From positions 13,282,972 to 13,346,971 of the forward strand of contig OY783194.1 in the NCBI GenBank assembly GCA_963678675.1: 64,000 bases of DNA, written 5' to 3'. Positions 44,173 to 56,660 of the stretch are shown here, in pieces. Position 1 is the first letter of the stretch. The number at the start of each line of letters is the position of its first letter. Source of the DNA: Xiphydria camelus (lineage: Eukaryota; Arthropoda; Insecta; Hymenoptera; Xiphydriidae). The notes beneath the pieces are model-generated. The model saw only the letters and a program-made list of their open reading frames with translations. It was not told the DNA's origin and searched no databases. A program made the position numbers and the translations under genes.

Positions 44173-44884
44173 CCCCCCACAAAAACAAATTCTCTGTTAA
44201 AAAAGGCAGCATGTTCATTCAGTGCCAACAAAAATTGATACGTAAAATACTCTCCAAAAAAGATTTAAAATCAATTAAGATCGCCATGTTCAAGATTTAT
44301 ATATAAAAAGTAAAAGGCATCATTTGAAAGGAAAATTATTGTAAATCAAGTTACTAAAAAATTCGACTGAAAAAGTTATAAAAAAATTTTAATAAAAAAG
44401 CACTTGCCGCGTTTTTTCCTTCCAAATAAAAAATGCACACAGAATTATACTCAATATTTATGCACTTATGATTTTAAATAAATTCATACACTTATATGAC
44501 ACCACCAGTATACCGAATGTCGCACGGGAAACCGATCAGACGAGGGCCTTCTGAATTTCTCTGAATTTGACTTCGGCAGTGCAATTTATGAATCACTCGA
44601 GCACCGTCCAAGCACTGCCCATTATTCGGTAGAGTAGACAAAATATGAAAACTTAAACGCGGCAAGTTCTTTTTTACTAAAATTTTGTTATAACTTTTTT
44701 AGTCGAATTTTTTAGTAACTGGATTTACAATAATTTTCCTTTCAAATGATGCCTTTTACTTTTTATATATAAATCTTGAACATGGCGATCTTAATTGAAT
44801 TAAAATCTTTTTTTGGAGAGTATTTTACGTATCAATTTTTGTTGGTACTGAATGAACAATTTCTGTTAGCACGTTTTTGTGGGG
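44173..44884. mobile_element. Foldback element, copy 2 (712 bp)
   Basis: The most diverged of the three copies. Its left end is CCCCCCACAAAAACAAATTC and its right end TTTTTGTGGGGAG. Its centre is inverted relative to copy 1, while the extra flank (ATTTCATTACTTTTTAAAAT and following) is on its right. Confidence 0.75.
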
Positions 44885-45356
44885 AGATTTCATTACTTTT
44901 TAAAATTTATTCATAAGGAGAATACGTACATATAGGAGAATAGCTTTTCATTACCACCAAATTAAATTCTCACATTTTATACCGATACGAGCTAATTAAT
45001 TATAACCGCGTTACTTTTGATTTAATCTTGTGATATTTTGAAAGTGATTTATAAACTAGAGTGCCCTTATATTTTTCACTTTGCCTTAGTATTTTGGAGA
45101 AATAAAACATACCGCTTTCGAATTTACAGGCCATCGGATTTTTCTTATATTTTGATCGTCTACAGAAATCCATGTAGACATTTTACCTTTAACTCTAACA
45201 ATAAGTATATTCTTCCAATAACCGTGACGAATTGTTTCATCACATGTAAAGATACCATTTATGACAGTATATTATATGTTGTTACATACATATTAATTCG
45301 AGACGTTGGAATAGTTTTAAGAAATCCTTTTGCATGCACCGCTGAAATTTTACCCT

Positions 45357-46139
45357 TAATAATAATAATAATAAAAGCGGGTAGGACGCTAATCATCCCT
45401 GAACGCCACCGAAAACTTAATAGTTTTATTATAGCCCCGCTGTGATTAGGGGTGTACCTTAGATTTGCATCTTGGCCTTTTTGGCCAGTCCACATATCCA
45501 TTCCACCCCTAGCTCTCTAGCCCTTTCCAGGCTAGGAAAAGCCTCGCCTATCAGACGGTGTCTATAAGCCCCTAGTGCTGGACATTCCAGCAGCAGGTGC
45601 TGGGCATCTTCCCTCTCCACTTTGCACTATCGACATCTATCCGTTTCCGATAGACCTAATCTCCTGCAGTGTGAGTTGAATTTTCCGTGACCAGTTAATA
45701 GTCTGATTGTAATGCTCAGGCTTATCCTGTTCATGTTCACTAGTAACCTGGCTCTCTTTTGTGCTAGGCGAGGCATTAGATTCCTCGCCTGTCTGCCCGT
45801 TCCTAGATTAGTCCACCGGTGAAAATGCTCCCTGTGGAATTTCCTCTTAATATCTAACCTGCCCATGGCAAAGGGGACTCCCACTGGCATGAGGTTCTCC
45901 TTTCTGGTGCCCTCTTTCGCCAGTACGTCCGCTATCTCGTTACCATGGACTCCTGTGTGTCCGGGGACCCAAGCAAGAGTAATCTTGTTGGTTTTCCCTA
46001 GAATCTCTAGCACTTCCATAGTCTCCCACACAATCTGTGAATTTGTGCTTGTCCTGTGGAGTGCTTTTATATCAGCTTGACTGTCAGACCAAATATAAAT
46101 ATACTTGTTCGCAGTGCTCTGCTCTACGATTTGCCCTTA
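45357..46139 (-). pseudogene. LINE fragment: RNase H domain and 3' end
   Basis: Minus-strand reading: IYIWSDSQADIKAL (RNase H catalytic Asp), WVPGHTGVHGNEIADVLAKE (the conserved HxGxxGNExAD end of RNase H), then a basic region, INRISLS-like helices, and a Cys/His cluster CRRLGL/DRC with an in-frame TAG at 45627, continuing CKVEREDAQHLLLECPALG. The 3' end is a (TTA)n tail at 45357-45376. RNase H plus a CCHC-like end and a short tandem tail fit non-LTR elements of the I/R1/LOA type. The reverse transcriptase is missing; 5' truncation is normal for LINEs. Confidence 0.85.
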
Positions 46140-46149
46140 ATAAATAAAT

Positions 46150-46325
46150 TTTTCGAGCCACTGGCAAAGTTACGTATACGCATCTTAGCGAATAGACCAA
46201 TCAGGATTAAGTATTCCGCTGTGGTGGGGGTGCTGATTGGTCTACTCGCTAAAATGCGTATACGTTTCCTGATACGGAATACTTGATCCTGATTGGTCTA
46301 TTCGCTAAGATGCGTGCACGCAAAG
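46150..46325. repeat. Short inverted/direct repeats (GATTGGTCTATTCGC)
   Basis: Three copies of a ~30-bp motif GATTGGTCTA(T/C)TCGCTAA(G/A)ATGCG, one of them inverted, with a fourth CACGCAAAGATACGAGCGAG-like end. The CCAAT motif occurs in each. Confidence 0.6.
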
Positions 46326-46489
46326 ATACGAGCGAGTTCGAGAAAGGGGCCCCTGATCTCCAGGTAGCTGTCAATTCGGGAGATCGAAGCATCTAACCTC
46401 GAAATCGTTAATTTGCAAATAATGATGAATGTAGAAGTGATAAGAAATAATTATTCGGGTTTCTTCGATGAGATTCCCCAAGTGTTTAA

Positions 46490-46860
46490 AAATCGGTGTC
46501 CAATTTTTGCCAATAACTGTTGCTTCAACTTCCAGTGATATCAAGAGACACGGTAGTGTCTCGCGGCATGTTCATTCAAGTCGTCAGAACGACGCCGCCA
46601 GGACGGCTATTCTATAACTGAGTGAAAGCCTGTTCCCGTGAGAAGTGGGCGGAGTTCACTGGAAAAGTAAGGAGACTCCTAGTCGCTATTCTCTAACTGC
46701 GGGAGTACGAAAATCGGGTGAACGTAGTTCCCGGGAGAATCGGTCTGCTCGGTCGGTCTGGTCGGGACGGCGATTCTAACCTATGTATCTACTTCTGTGA
46801 CAGTGTGCCGCAGTTTACAGTTGGTTAATTTGCGTGTTCCAACAAACGATATACATGGTG
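46490..46860 (+). repeat. Inverted-repeat partner B, with 49010-49395
   Basis: Matches 49010-49395 in reverse (CGCAAATTAAC, GTGCCGCAGTTTACAGTT, TCCCGGGAGAA, GAATAGCxxTCCTGC). The first 100 bp (ATCAAGAGACACGGTAGTGTCTCGC) also match the inverted 40385-40428, and CCAATAACTGTTGCTTCAAC matches 53805-53850. Confidence 0.65.
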
Positions 46861-47285
46861 TAACAGAGTAAGTGTTACAACGTGAAACTGTAGATTCCTT
46901 ATGAAAGAAGAAAAAGATTTTTCCTCTTACAAAAATGTTCTGCAGGCTGTCGTTTTCGATATAAGGTAAAACAGGGTGAGTTGGCGAATGGAGTTGGCCC
47001 CTCGTTTCTATGGAAAGAAATGGAAACGAGGGGCCGACTTCATTCGCCAACTCACCCCGTTTTACCTTATTTAAACCACGAACTACTTGTTATTAGGGGT
47101 CAACACTCAAATCTGATAAAAATAGTTCGAGGTTTAAAGAAAAACGATTTTTTTTTCAAAACTTTGACATCCTGTATATCAAAAACGAAAGCACGCAGAA
47201 CATTTTTGTAAGAGGAAAAATCTTTTTCTTTTTTCACAAGGAATCTACAGTTTCACGTTGTAACACTTACTCTGTTACACCCTGT
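46858..47285. repeat. Inverted repeat with a nested hairpin MITE
   Basis: Outer arms GTGTAACAGAGTAAGTGTTA and its complement extend ~105 bp each. They flank a unique part and a second, tighter hairpin at 46961-47070. One outer arm recurs alone at about 48237-48312, ending TTACACCCTGTATAT. Confidence 0.7.
46961..47070. mobile_element. 110-bp hairpin MITE
   Basis: ATAAGGTAAAACAGGGTGAG pairs with CTCACCCCGTTTTACCTTAT. Arms of ~50 bp meet at CTATGGAAAGAAATGG. A/T-rich flanks suggest a TA target. Confidence 0.75.
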
Positions 47286-47289
47286 ATAT

Positions 47290-49005
47290 AACTCGTTCAC
47301 CAAAGCCCGTATAACCTTCAAGGGTTACTTTATTTTATAGCGGTAAATTCGAATATTCTATACTAATTTAGGACTGCTATTCTAACGAGAAATAATGAGC
47401 GGAGAAACTGTTAATTTATAACCTACCGTCAAGTATTAACCATCCTGTCTAATTCAAAGCGCATTTAGTTTATTCTCTCTTAACGCTGCTATCGGTCGCT
47501 GTTCCGTCTTGCGATAAACGGAATTCGACACAATGCTTCGAACCGTTTAATAGTATCACAGTCAGAAATACCTCGCAAATCTATAGCTACTCTCGGATCG
47601 GAATCTACGAAACGGAACGGGGTATTTTTCGGCGAATCTAGGCTGCACGTGCGCTCGCAGTCCCGCACCATGCTCGGGAAGGGGTAATTACCGACCGCAT
47701 CAGAAGAAGCCATTTCCCACAATACCTATTGTAATAGATACCGCTATACTTAGAATAATAAATCAGCTTTGTAAAGGGAAGACAAGACGAATCTAATAGA
47801 TGGCCGGTCGAATTAACTTAATACCTGGCTTATCCAGGTACAAAGAATCGAACCGTCATTCGATGCAACATAACTCCTTTTATGGCCAGGGACGAGCAAC
47901 GACGTCCTTGCCCACTCGAAAAATACAGTGGGGTAAAAAGTATTCATACACCACGGTGAGGTACCGTTGAACTATGATTCACTTGCAAATAATTGAAATA
48001 AATTAATATCTATATTGGCATCAAAATATAGCTTGTACTGTCACCTTTCAAATTATATATATTTTATTGAAGAAAAAATATCGGGCTTCTGTCGGTAGCT
48101 GAGCTGCGTCAAAGGAGTTTCCAGCACGAGCGATCGTGTGCTTCTCCAGAATATGGATCAAAGTACCTCAAGTACTGCTATGGACATGCCACAGCTGGTT
48201 ATTTCAACTATTCCTAGGTGTTGCATATATATCGATGGCGAGAAAGATTTTTCTTCTTTCATAAGGAATCTACAGTTTCACGTTGTAACACTTACTCTGT
48301 TACACCCTGTATATCGCAGTGATACTAATTACTAAGGATCGTTAATCAGAATTCCGACCATCGCACAGTGGTTCTGAAATAGGTCAAAAGTCCATAATAT
48401 TCATAACTGCTTACTATGATGCTAAGTTCAGATACGTACATTTTTTGGTTTAAGTTATAGTTTGAAGCATGCCCTTGATTATTATATAACATTTTACATG
48501 CCATTCTTGTCCTATTTTAATGTATTGAATTTTTACGGTTTCGCAGTCTTATTGTTACGAAATCAATTTTCTCTATTTAAAACAATTTGCTTGGTTTCAG
48601 GTACGTTTTATAAGTGTACGTTTTCAAGGATGCATATTTTGGAATAATACTAGGTACCGGTATAATACCTATATCTTTTTTAATTATTAAGCTGCTTTTG
48701 ACTTTTATTGTAAGCATTAGGGAAATGTGCTTTTTGTTAAATTATTTTTTCCAACTACTTTTCCTATTACCACCTCTGGAAAAAGTTCTTATATATAAGT
48801 ATGTTTTTGAATTATTTTATATCATTTAATAATGAATGTTTCAGTTTAATATATTTTTTTATTATGTTCCATTTACGTTATCATAGTAGAATAAATATAT
48901 GGTTAATTTTTGGTCTTTTATTTTAACAGTATATCTTTATAACTAAGACATAAATTTACATCGCACAAATCAGTTATGTAACTCATTAATATACTCATGA
49001 TCGCG
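47290..49005. other. Intergenic mosaic, no gene seen
   Basis: Contains 47620-47900 (diverged copy of 40960-41240) and the single arm at 48237-48312. No protein family recognised in the remaining short frames. Confidence 0.45.
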
Positions 49006-49379
49006 TTTGCTTAGATCGCCGGACCACTGTGTATCGTTTGTTGGAACACGCAAATTAACAAACTGTAAACTGCGGCACGCTGGCGCAGAAGTAGGTAGGC
49101 TAGAGTCGCCGTTCTCCCGGGGAGCAGGCTGCTTCTCACGGTCTTGACCAGTAGAAGTAAGTTCACCCGTTTTCGTGCGATGGGAGCGCTTCCGCAGTTA
49201 CAGAATAGTGATTCCTTCACTCTCCTTGCTTTTTCAGTGAACATCGCCCGCTCCTCACTTAGAGAATAGCTGTTTAGGTACACGTTTCAACGGTCGGGCA
49301 TGAGCTGGGCGAGGGAAGGTCTCACCCGTGGAACGGTCACTTCCCAGGTACGCTCACTCTCCCCGGAATTACAGAATAG

Positions 49380-49950
49380 CCGTCCTGCGCTGTCGCCGCG
49401 AGCACCCGTGTATCTTTACAGGAAAAATGTCTGCCCCCTTCACCCCTCAATTTTAACATCGAATTTTCTCAATAAATATACGGTTATAACCAAAACTATG
49501 CTTAGTTACGCCATATAAATCGACTATTCTCTATCGATAGAGACCAGAGTAAATGTTGTAAGTTACATATTAACAGAGATTTTTCCTTAGCAACGCGAAG
49601 CCACGCCCCTCGCCCCATTAAAGTCGAGAATCCGATTTCTCGGGCGATATATATATGTAAAAATGTCACAAAAATTCCGCCTGTCTTCGGCGGTATTCGG
49701 CCATGGTCGGAAATGTGTACACAGATGCGGCCACACGCATACGCCATCAAAAATGTATGTGAGAGTGTGTGAGAGACTATATTCCTTGAATGTTTAGTTG
49801 TTTTTCAAAATTTAAAAATATTTCCATTCGCGAAACGATATCCCTCGCATTTTTTCGATCCTCGGACGCGCTTGTTAATAAAAAGTACAAATTCAGTGTA
49901 ATCGGAGTAGTGAATCTCAACAGTGGTGAATGTGACAGACGCTCTGACAG
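49380..49950 (-). repeat. Inverted-repeat partner of 39830-40400
   Basis: See 39830-40400. Divergence is low over ~560 bp. The spacing is about 9 kb. Confidence 0.75.
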
Positions 49951-50379
49951 CTAGCTATTATCAAATCGTTTAGATTTTTTTTTAATAATCAAAACAGTGC
50001 ACGGAAGCAGTGTCATTTTTCTTTGGTTGCTGGTGCATGAAGAACGGGGAAGGAGACATCTATATCTCGGAAGAAGTGGCATCAGATAAGTAACTTCCTA
50101 ACTGACTGTCTTAACCTCATTTTCATCCCTTATACAGAACAAATATCTTTGTGGTTATTCTATTTTTTGTTTTCAGCGCCATACGAGAACGGGACGGATT
50201 GGTGGAAATTTGATTTTTCTTCGCAGTCAAAAATCAACCTAGGTAGAAAAGAATTCTCTAGAATTGCGGTACAATGCCACGGTGTGAATATCAGGTTCTA
50301 CCGACATGACATGCTTCGACAAGGTCTGTATCAACTTTAGCGCTATATTAAGGGCACTGCACTAATCCTGTGGCACATT

Positions 50380-50808
50380 TTTCTATCTAGGAAAGCATAT
50401 TATTATGGTAGTACAGCTGTACAGCGTTCCGATAATATACCGTCTTCCCGTACTGACAGTATACATGCATTTTACCTCCAATATGCCGGAATTAAAAATC
50501 TCTAGAACTCTGCGGTACAATGCCACGGTATGAATATCAGGTTCTACCGACATGACATGCTTCGACAAGGTCTGTATCAACTTTAGCGGTATATTAAGGG
50601 CACTGCACTAATCCTGTGGCACATTTTTCTATCTGGGAAAGCATATTATTATGGTAGTACAGCTGTACAGCGTTCCGATAATATATAATTGGAACGTTTA
50701 ATAATACGAAAGGGAAAATATATCGATAAAGAAAAGATAATAAAATAATTACTTCATTATTGTAATCCAATTCTATCGTATCTCCTACTTTTCTACCACG
50801 GCTTTCCC
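50380..50808. repeat. Repeat modules inverted to 50809-51414
   Basis: Two direct copies of a module (AGCGxTATATTAAGGGCACTG, CATATTATTATGGTAGTACA, TACCGACATGACATGCTTCG) occur from about 50270 to 50700 and are inverted relative to the tandem pair that follows. Confidence 0.6.
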
Positions 50809-51414
50809 AGATAGAAAAATGTGCCACAGGATTAGTGCAGTGCCCCCAATATAATGCTAAAGTTGATACAGACCTTGTCGAAGCATGTCATGTCGGTAGA
50901 ATTTGATATTCCTACCGTGGCATTGTACCGCAGAGTTCTAGAGATTTTTAATTCCGGCATATTAAAGGTAAAATGCATGTATACTGTCAGTATGGGAAGA
51001 CGGTATATTTCTACATATTGGAGAATCTAAGTCGTGGGAGAAGAACAAATCATCGGAGTAACTACAATATCGGGGTAACTATAATACTTTATTTCTATTT
51101 TTTTCAGAACGATTCTCAGATAGAAAAATGTGCCACAGGATTAGTGCAGTGCCCCCAATATAATGCTAAAGTTGATACAGACCTTGTCGAAGCATGTCAT
51201 GTCGGTAGAATTTGATATTCCTACCGTGGCATTGTACCGCAGAGTTCTAGAGATTTTTAATTCCGGCATATTAGAGGTAAAATGAATGTATACTGTCAGT
51301 ATGGGAAGACGGTATATTTCTACATATTGGAGAATCTAAGTCGTGGGAGAAGAACAAATCATCGGAGTAACTACAATATCGGGGTAACTATAATACTTTA
51401 TTTCTATTTTTTTT
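50809..51414 (+). repeat. Tandem duplication of a 308-bp unit
   Basis: Units at 50809-51116 and 51117-51414 are almost identical, each starting CAGATAGAAAAATGTGCC and ending in a T-run. Differences are few (GGCATATTAAAGG versus GGCATATTAGAGG), so the duplication is recent. Confidence 0.85.
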
Positions 51415-51960
51415 CTCATCGGTGCTTGCCCTCTGCCTTCCTACTACAAGTTTCGATTTATATACTAAATTTTATTTTATTTTTAGTTCATCGCCTCCAC
51501 TCCATCGCCTTCGACTTCTTCTACCCGTTAATATGGCTTGCTAATGGTTTGCGAAGTCAAAACGAATTTCATGACAATATTACGTTGCAACTATACGGTA
51601 AAACCCAATTTACTTATTTTTTACATAATCCTGAATATTTCATCTGTCAAATTACTAGTCTTTCAAAGTCTAAAGTTGGCGGAATGTGTGTTAAAGTCAG
51701 TGATAATCTACCTTAGTACAATCGTCTGCCATAAGGCGATATGTTAAAAGTGGTCAACTTTAGAATAAAATAACGAAGAAACTATAGACGGTCTAGATTG
51801 CTCAAATTTTCGTATTAGTTGTGTAAAGTATTCGTGTATATCATATAAAAAAATTAGGGCTGTAAGTTGGTTTTCGTCTGATAGTCGAACCTCCTTAAAG
51901 CAGGAATAGTTGGAAGGAAAAGCCCATATTGCAATGAAAGTACTATGGGTACTATGGATG
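51415..51960. other. No gene recognised
   Basis: A frame at 51480-51716 (VHRLHSIAFDFFYPLIW...) has no recognisable family. Otherwise AT-rich. Confidence 0.35.
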
Positions 51961-53810
51961 AAGGCGCTCGCTGACAAGACTGACATTCTCCGATGTCCAT
52001 CGAGTCATCTTTTTACGGACAGAACACGAGTTAGATCCTCTTCGGTTGCACCTGTACGAGATGATATGTCAGAAAATCGTGAGTCTTTATGAAAATCTTC
52101 TAACCTACTCGTTCTGCAGTAATACTTAATAATAAAAAACTATTCTCCTACATGTACACCCGGGGACACGGCATCTGTCGCTGGTGGTAATAAACAGCTA
52201 TTCTTCTACATGTACGTATCTTCCTCATGAATAAATTCCAAAAAGTAGTGAAATCCCCCCACAAAAACAGATTCTCTGTAAAAAAAGGCGGCATGTTCAT
52301 TCAGTGCCAACCAAAATTGATACGTAAAATACTCTCCAAAAAAGATTTGAAATCAATTAAGATCGCCATGTTCAAGATTTATGTATTAAAAGTAAAAGGC
52401 ATCATTTGAAAGGAAAATTATTGTAAATCAAGTTACTAAAAAATTCGACTAAAAAAATTTATAAAAAAATTTTAATAAAAAAGAACTTGCCGCGTTTTTT
52501 TCTTCAAAATAAAAAATTCAGACAGAATTATACTCGATGTTTATGCACTTATGATTTTAAATAAATTCATACACTTATAATATGATACCACCAGTATACC
52601 GAATGTCGCACGGGAAACCGATTAGGCGGGGGCCTTCTGAAATTCTCTGAATTTGACTTCGGCAGTGTAATTTATGAATCACTCTAGCACCGTCCAAGCA
52701 CTGCCAATTATTCGGCATAGTGGACAAAATATGAAAACTTAAACGCGGCAAGTTCTTTTTTATTAAAATTTTTTTATAAATTTTTTTAGTCGAATTTTTT
52801 AGTAACGATTTACAATAATTTTCCTTTCAAATGATGCCTTTTACTTTTAATACATAAATCTTGAACATGGCGATCTTAATTGATTTCAAATCTTTTTTGG
52901 AGAGTATTTTACGTATCAATTTTTGTTGGCACTGAATGAACATGCCGCCTTTTTTTACAGAGAATCTGTTTTTGTGGGGGTTAGTATTACTGCAGAAGGA
53001 GTAGGTTAGAAGATTTTCATGAAGACTCATGATTTTCTGACATGTCATCTCGTACAGGTGCAACCGAAGAGGATCTAGCTCGTATCCTGTCCGTAAAAAA
53101 ATGACTCGATGGACATTGGAGAATGTCAGGCTTGCCACCGAGCGCCTATCACCCATGACACTTTCATTGCAATATGCGCTTTTCGTTTCAACTATTGCTG
53201 CTTTAAATAACTTTCACTTCTTTCAAAGTATTTACCTTGCACAAATTTTTCATCGTAGGGGGCAGCGATCAATGATTGTGATTAATCGTAGACAAATTAT
53301 TCCTGCGGTGATGTTCCAGTTGCAAAGCATACACTAGCAAATCAGCTTACAGCGTCCAATGTTTAGTATCAACTTTACCTCTTTTGTTACGTTAACGTTA
53401 ATCGCAGAAAAGACTGTGAGCATGGGCACATTATCGCAGTAGTAGTTCGGCACACCGAATTGCCTTTTAGTTTTAATAGACGAACTTGTCTACGACGAGT
53501 CGCTATTATCAATCGCTGCCTCCTACCACGAACAGTTCATAAAAGGTTATTACTTTGAAAGAAGTAAAAGTTATTTAACGCTCGAATAGTTGAAACGAGA
53601 AGCGCGTATTGCAATTAATGTACCGTGGGTAATAGGCGTTCGGTAACAAGTCTGACATTCTCCAATGTCCATCGAGTCATCTTTTTACGAACAGGACACG
53701 AGCTAGATCCTCTTCGGTTGCACCTGTACGAGATGACATGTCAGAAAATCATGAGTTTTCATGAAAATCTTTTAACCTACTCGTTCTGCAGTAATACTTA
53801 ATATCACTGG
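51960..53810. repeat. Nested inverted repeats around foldback copy 3
   Basis: A ~150-bp module (CATTCTCCxATGTCCATCGAG, GATCCTCTTCGGTTGCACCT, CTACTCGTTCTGCAGTAAT) occurs at 51968-52130, inverted at 52985-53132, and again at 53655-53805. The foldback element plus flanks sits between the first two. Confidence 0.7.
52255..52980. mobile_element. Foldback element, copy 3 (726 bp)
   Basis: Nearly identical to copy 1 but with the centre inverted. Ends CCCCCCACAAAAACAGATTC and GAATCTGTTTTTGTGGGGG. The 65 bp on its left match, in reverse, the right flank of copy 1. Confidence 0.8.
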
Positions 53811-53984
53811 AAGTTGAAGCAACAGTTATTGGCAAAAATCGGACACCGTATTATACTACTATCGCATGTTTTAATTTATATACCGACCTGTCAAACGTGA
53901 AGTGTACATGTACCTCACTTCTATTTCATCTTTTCTTCGCCTCTGGTGTAATGAGGGTCAATGAGGAATCACTGATACCAATTA

Positions 53985-55815
53985 GGGTTCCAGGGTTATT
54001 CCTTATTCTTTCTAGCACAGAGCATCGATATTTTGCTGCACCTGTATTCTTCTGGGACCTCCTAAAATAATTATAAAAACCGCATATAATTCAGCCCTGA
54101 CAAGTACAATCTTATCGAGCTGTACCTTATCGAGGAGATCTTTCGACGAAATGATTCCGAAACGTTTCTATGATGTTTCGCAACATTCGCGAATTTATCG
54201 AGTAATATATATTTCTAACATATACGGTAGTTTTCACGAATATTGTAAAATATCGCAGAAATGTTACAGAAAAGTTACTTGCAAAAACGTGCTTTGTGGA
54301 GTATAAATGATGATATTTTGTAATTTCCATCGTTACACCAGAGGCGAAGAAGAGATGAAATAGAAGTGAGGTACATGTACACTTCACGTTTGACAGGTCG
54401 GTATATAAATTGGAACTTGTGATAGTATAATACAAAAGAGGAAATATATCGATAAAGAAAAAGTAATAATAAAGTAGTTACTCCATTATTGTAAGCCAAT
54501 TTTACATTGTGTATCACTTATTTTTCTGCCACGACTTTAATTGCTGATAGTGAAGAAAAATCAAATTTATTAGTTGATCCATCCACTATCAACAATCAAA
54601 GTCGTGGCAGAAAAACAAGGGATACTATGGAATTGGATTACAATAATGGTGTAACTACTTTATTATTATTTTTTCTTTATCGATATAATTCCTTTTTCAT
54701 ATTATACTATCACACAAGTTCCTATTTATATACCGACCTATCAAACGTGAGGTGTACATGGGGCATTCTCTGTCAAGACAGCCACCTTTTTCATGAGGGT
54801 CTCAAAAAAATCTGATTTTTATTTACATAGTCATACTTGATGAAAAAACATTACCTAAATTTTTTTAGATTTTTTTCACGCGCCGTTAATGGTATACATC
54901 GATTTGAAAAATAAATTTTAACTTTAAAGTTTCACAAGTATACTATTAATCTCATTAACAACTTTGACTACATGAACATTTTTGTTTTTTTCTCAATTTT
55001 TCAAAAAAAAATATATAACAATTTTTAAGTGACATTAAAAGGTATTTTCTTACAAGGAAGTGAAAAAAGCACCAGAAAATACTTATTTCGCCAATGCGAC
55101 AGTCGATTTTTCTTAAAAAAAAATTCAGTACATTTGAAATCAATAAAAACTGTGTAGAAAAAAATTTGGTAGTGGGAGGGCCATTTCTTCATGAAGAAAA
55201 AAATTCTTTTTAAGTTTTTTGTCTTAAAAAAAGTTTTTTTTGATCAGAAAATGTTCTTTATCCTTCTATGCATCTATGCATAGAAACATAAAGAACATTT
55301 TCGGATTTTTCAAAAAATGTAGAGAAAAAACTTTTAACAAATTTTTTTAAAAATCAGAAAATTTTCTTTATCCTTTGAGATTTTTTTGAGACCCTCATGA
55401 AAAAGGTGGCTGTCTTGACAGAGAATGCCCCACATGTACCTCACTTCTATTTCATCTCTTCTTCGCCTCTAGTGTAACGATGGAAATTACAAAATATCAT
55501 CATCATTTACACCCCACAAAGCAAGTTTTTGCAAGTAACTTTTCTGTAACATTTCTGCAATATTTTACAATATTCGTGAACACTACCGTATGTTAGAAAT
55601 ATATATTTCTCGATAAATTCGCGAATGTTGCGATACATCATAGAAACGTTTCGGAATCATTACGTCGAAAGATCTCCTCGATAAGGTACAGCCCGATAAG
55701 ATTGTACTTGTCAGGGTTGAATTATATGGGGTGTTTATAATTATTTTAGGAAGTCCCAGAAGCATACAGGTGCAGCATAATATCGATCTATGCTAGAAAG
55801 AATAAGGAATAAACC
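53985..55815. repeat. Palindrome related to 37385-38430, split by a MITE
   Basis: Arms (about 53995-54555, and 54600-54759 plus 55436-55810) are reverse complements. Landmarks are AGATCTTTCGACGAAATGAT, ATTTTACAATATTCGTGAAC with its complement, and CGACTTTAATTGCTGATAGT at the centre. The right arm is interrupted by 54760-55431. Confidence 0.75.
54760..55431. mobile_element. 672-bp MITE with GGGGCATTC ends and ACAT duplication
   Basis: Ends GGGGCATTCTCTGTCAAGAC and its exact complement, symmetric for ~50 bp. Flanks are ACAT on both sides (54756-54759, 55432-55435). Excision restores GTGTACATGTACC as found at 37718 and 38098. AT-rich interior, non-coding. Confidence 0.85.
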
Positions 55816-56020
55816 TCGACGAAGATTCGGGCTGTGGCAACAGAGGTTAGAATCAGCAAGACCATGGTAGGGAGGATATTGAAGGATGAATGCACGTCCA
55901 TGCACTCGAGGCAGCAGATCCAGCTCGCCGAATGAACTAATGTAATTGATTCTTGGAACAACAAGTGGATGATCCCTCGTTCGAAAAAAAAAACCCCTCG
56001 GGTTCGCATACGATCTGTAA
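55790..56020 (+). pseudogene. Tc3/mariner-like transposase fragment
   Basis: Across two frames: KPRRRFGLWQQRLESA, VGRILKDE, VHALEAADPARRMN, stops, then FLEQQVDDPSFE. Same region of the same transposase as at 38280-38500 and better conserved. HTH end plus the linker to the catalytic domain. Confidence 0.65.
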
Positions 56021-56129
56021 AAAATTGTAAATAACAATCATATGGGGTTTTTACAATTATTTTAGGAAGTCCTAGAAGAAAACAGGTACAGTAAAATATC
56101 GATGCTATGCTAGAAAGAATAAGGAATAA

Positions 56130-56660
56130 CCCTCGAACCCTAACCGGTATCAGTGATTCCTCATTGACTGTCGTTACAACGGAGACGAAGAACAGATGAA
56201 ATAGAAGTGAGGTACATATACACTTCAGATTTGACAGGTCGGTGTGTAAATTGGAACTTGTAATAGTACGAAAGAGGAAATATATCGATAGAGAAAAAAT
56301 AATGATAAAGTAATTACTTGATTGTTGTGATCCAATTCCATTGCGTTCGTCCCGTGCTTGCAATTCGATTCGTCCCGTGCTCGCATGAGGCTGAAAACAA
56401 AAAATAGTATTATTACAAAGATATTTGTCCTTCCATCGAAAGTGAGGTTAAAGCTGTCAGACGGCAATTAAACTTATCTGATGGCAATTCTTCTGAGATA
56501 CTGCCGTCTCCTTTCCTGCTCTTGATGCACAGGCAACCAGGGAAATATAGCACTGCATCCGTTCACTATCTCGATTATTCGAAAAAAATACAAACGATTA
56601 TTAAACTATACGGAGCGTCTGTCACATTCACCACTATTGAGATTTATAACTCCGATTACA
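56130..56660. repeat. Dispersed repeat, copy 2
   Basis: Matches 39300-39850. It stops at TATTAA (about 56677), where the sequence preceding the Mutator-like gene begins. Confidence 0.6.

Noticed and set aside
47489..47722. Minus-strand 77-residue frame
   Set aside because: Within a dispersed repeat also found at 40960-41240, where the frame is not kept.
51282..51716. 144-residue frame on the plus strand
   Set aside because: The first part is the repeated 308-bp unit and the rest matches no known family.
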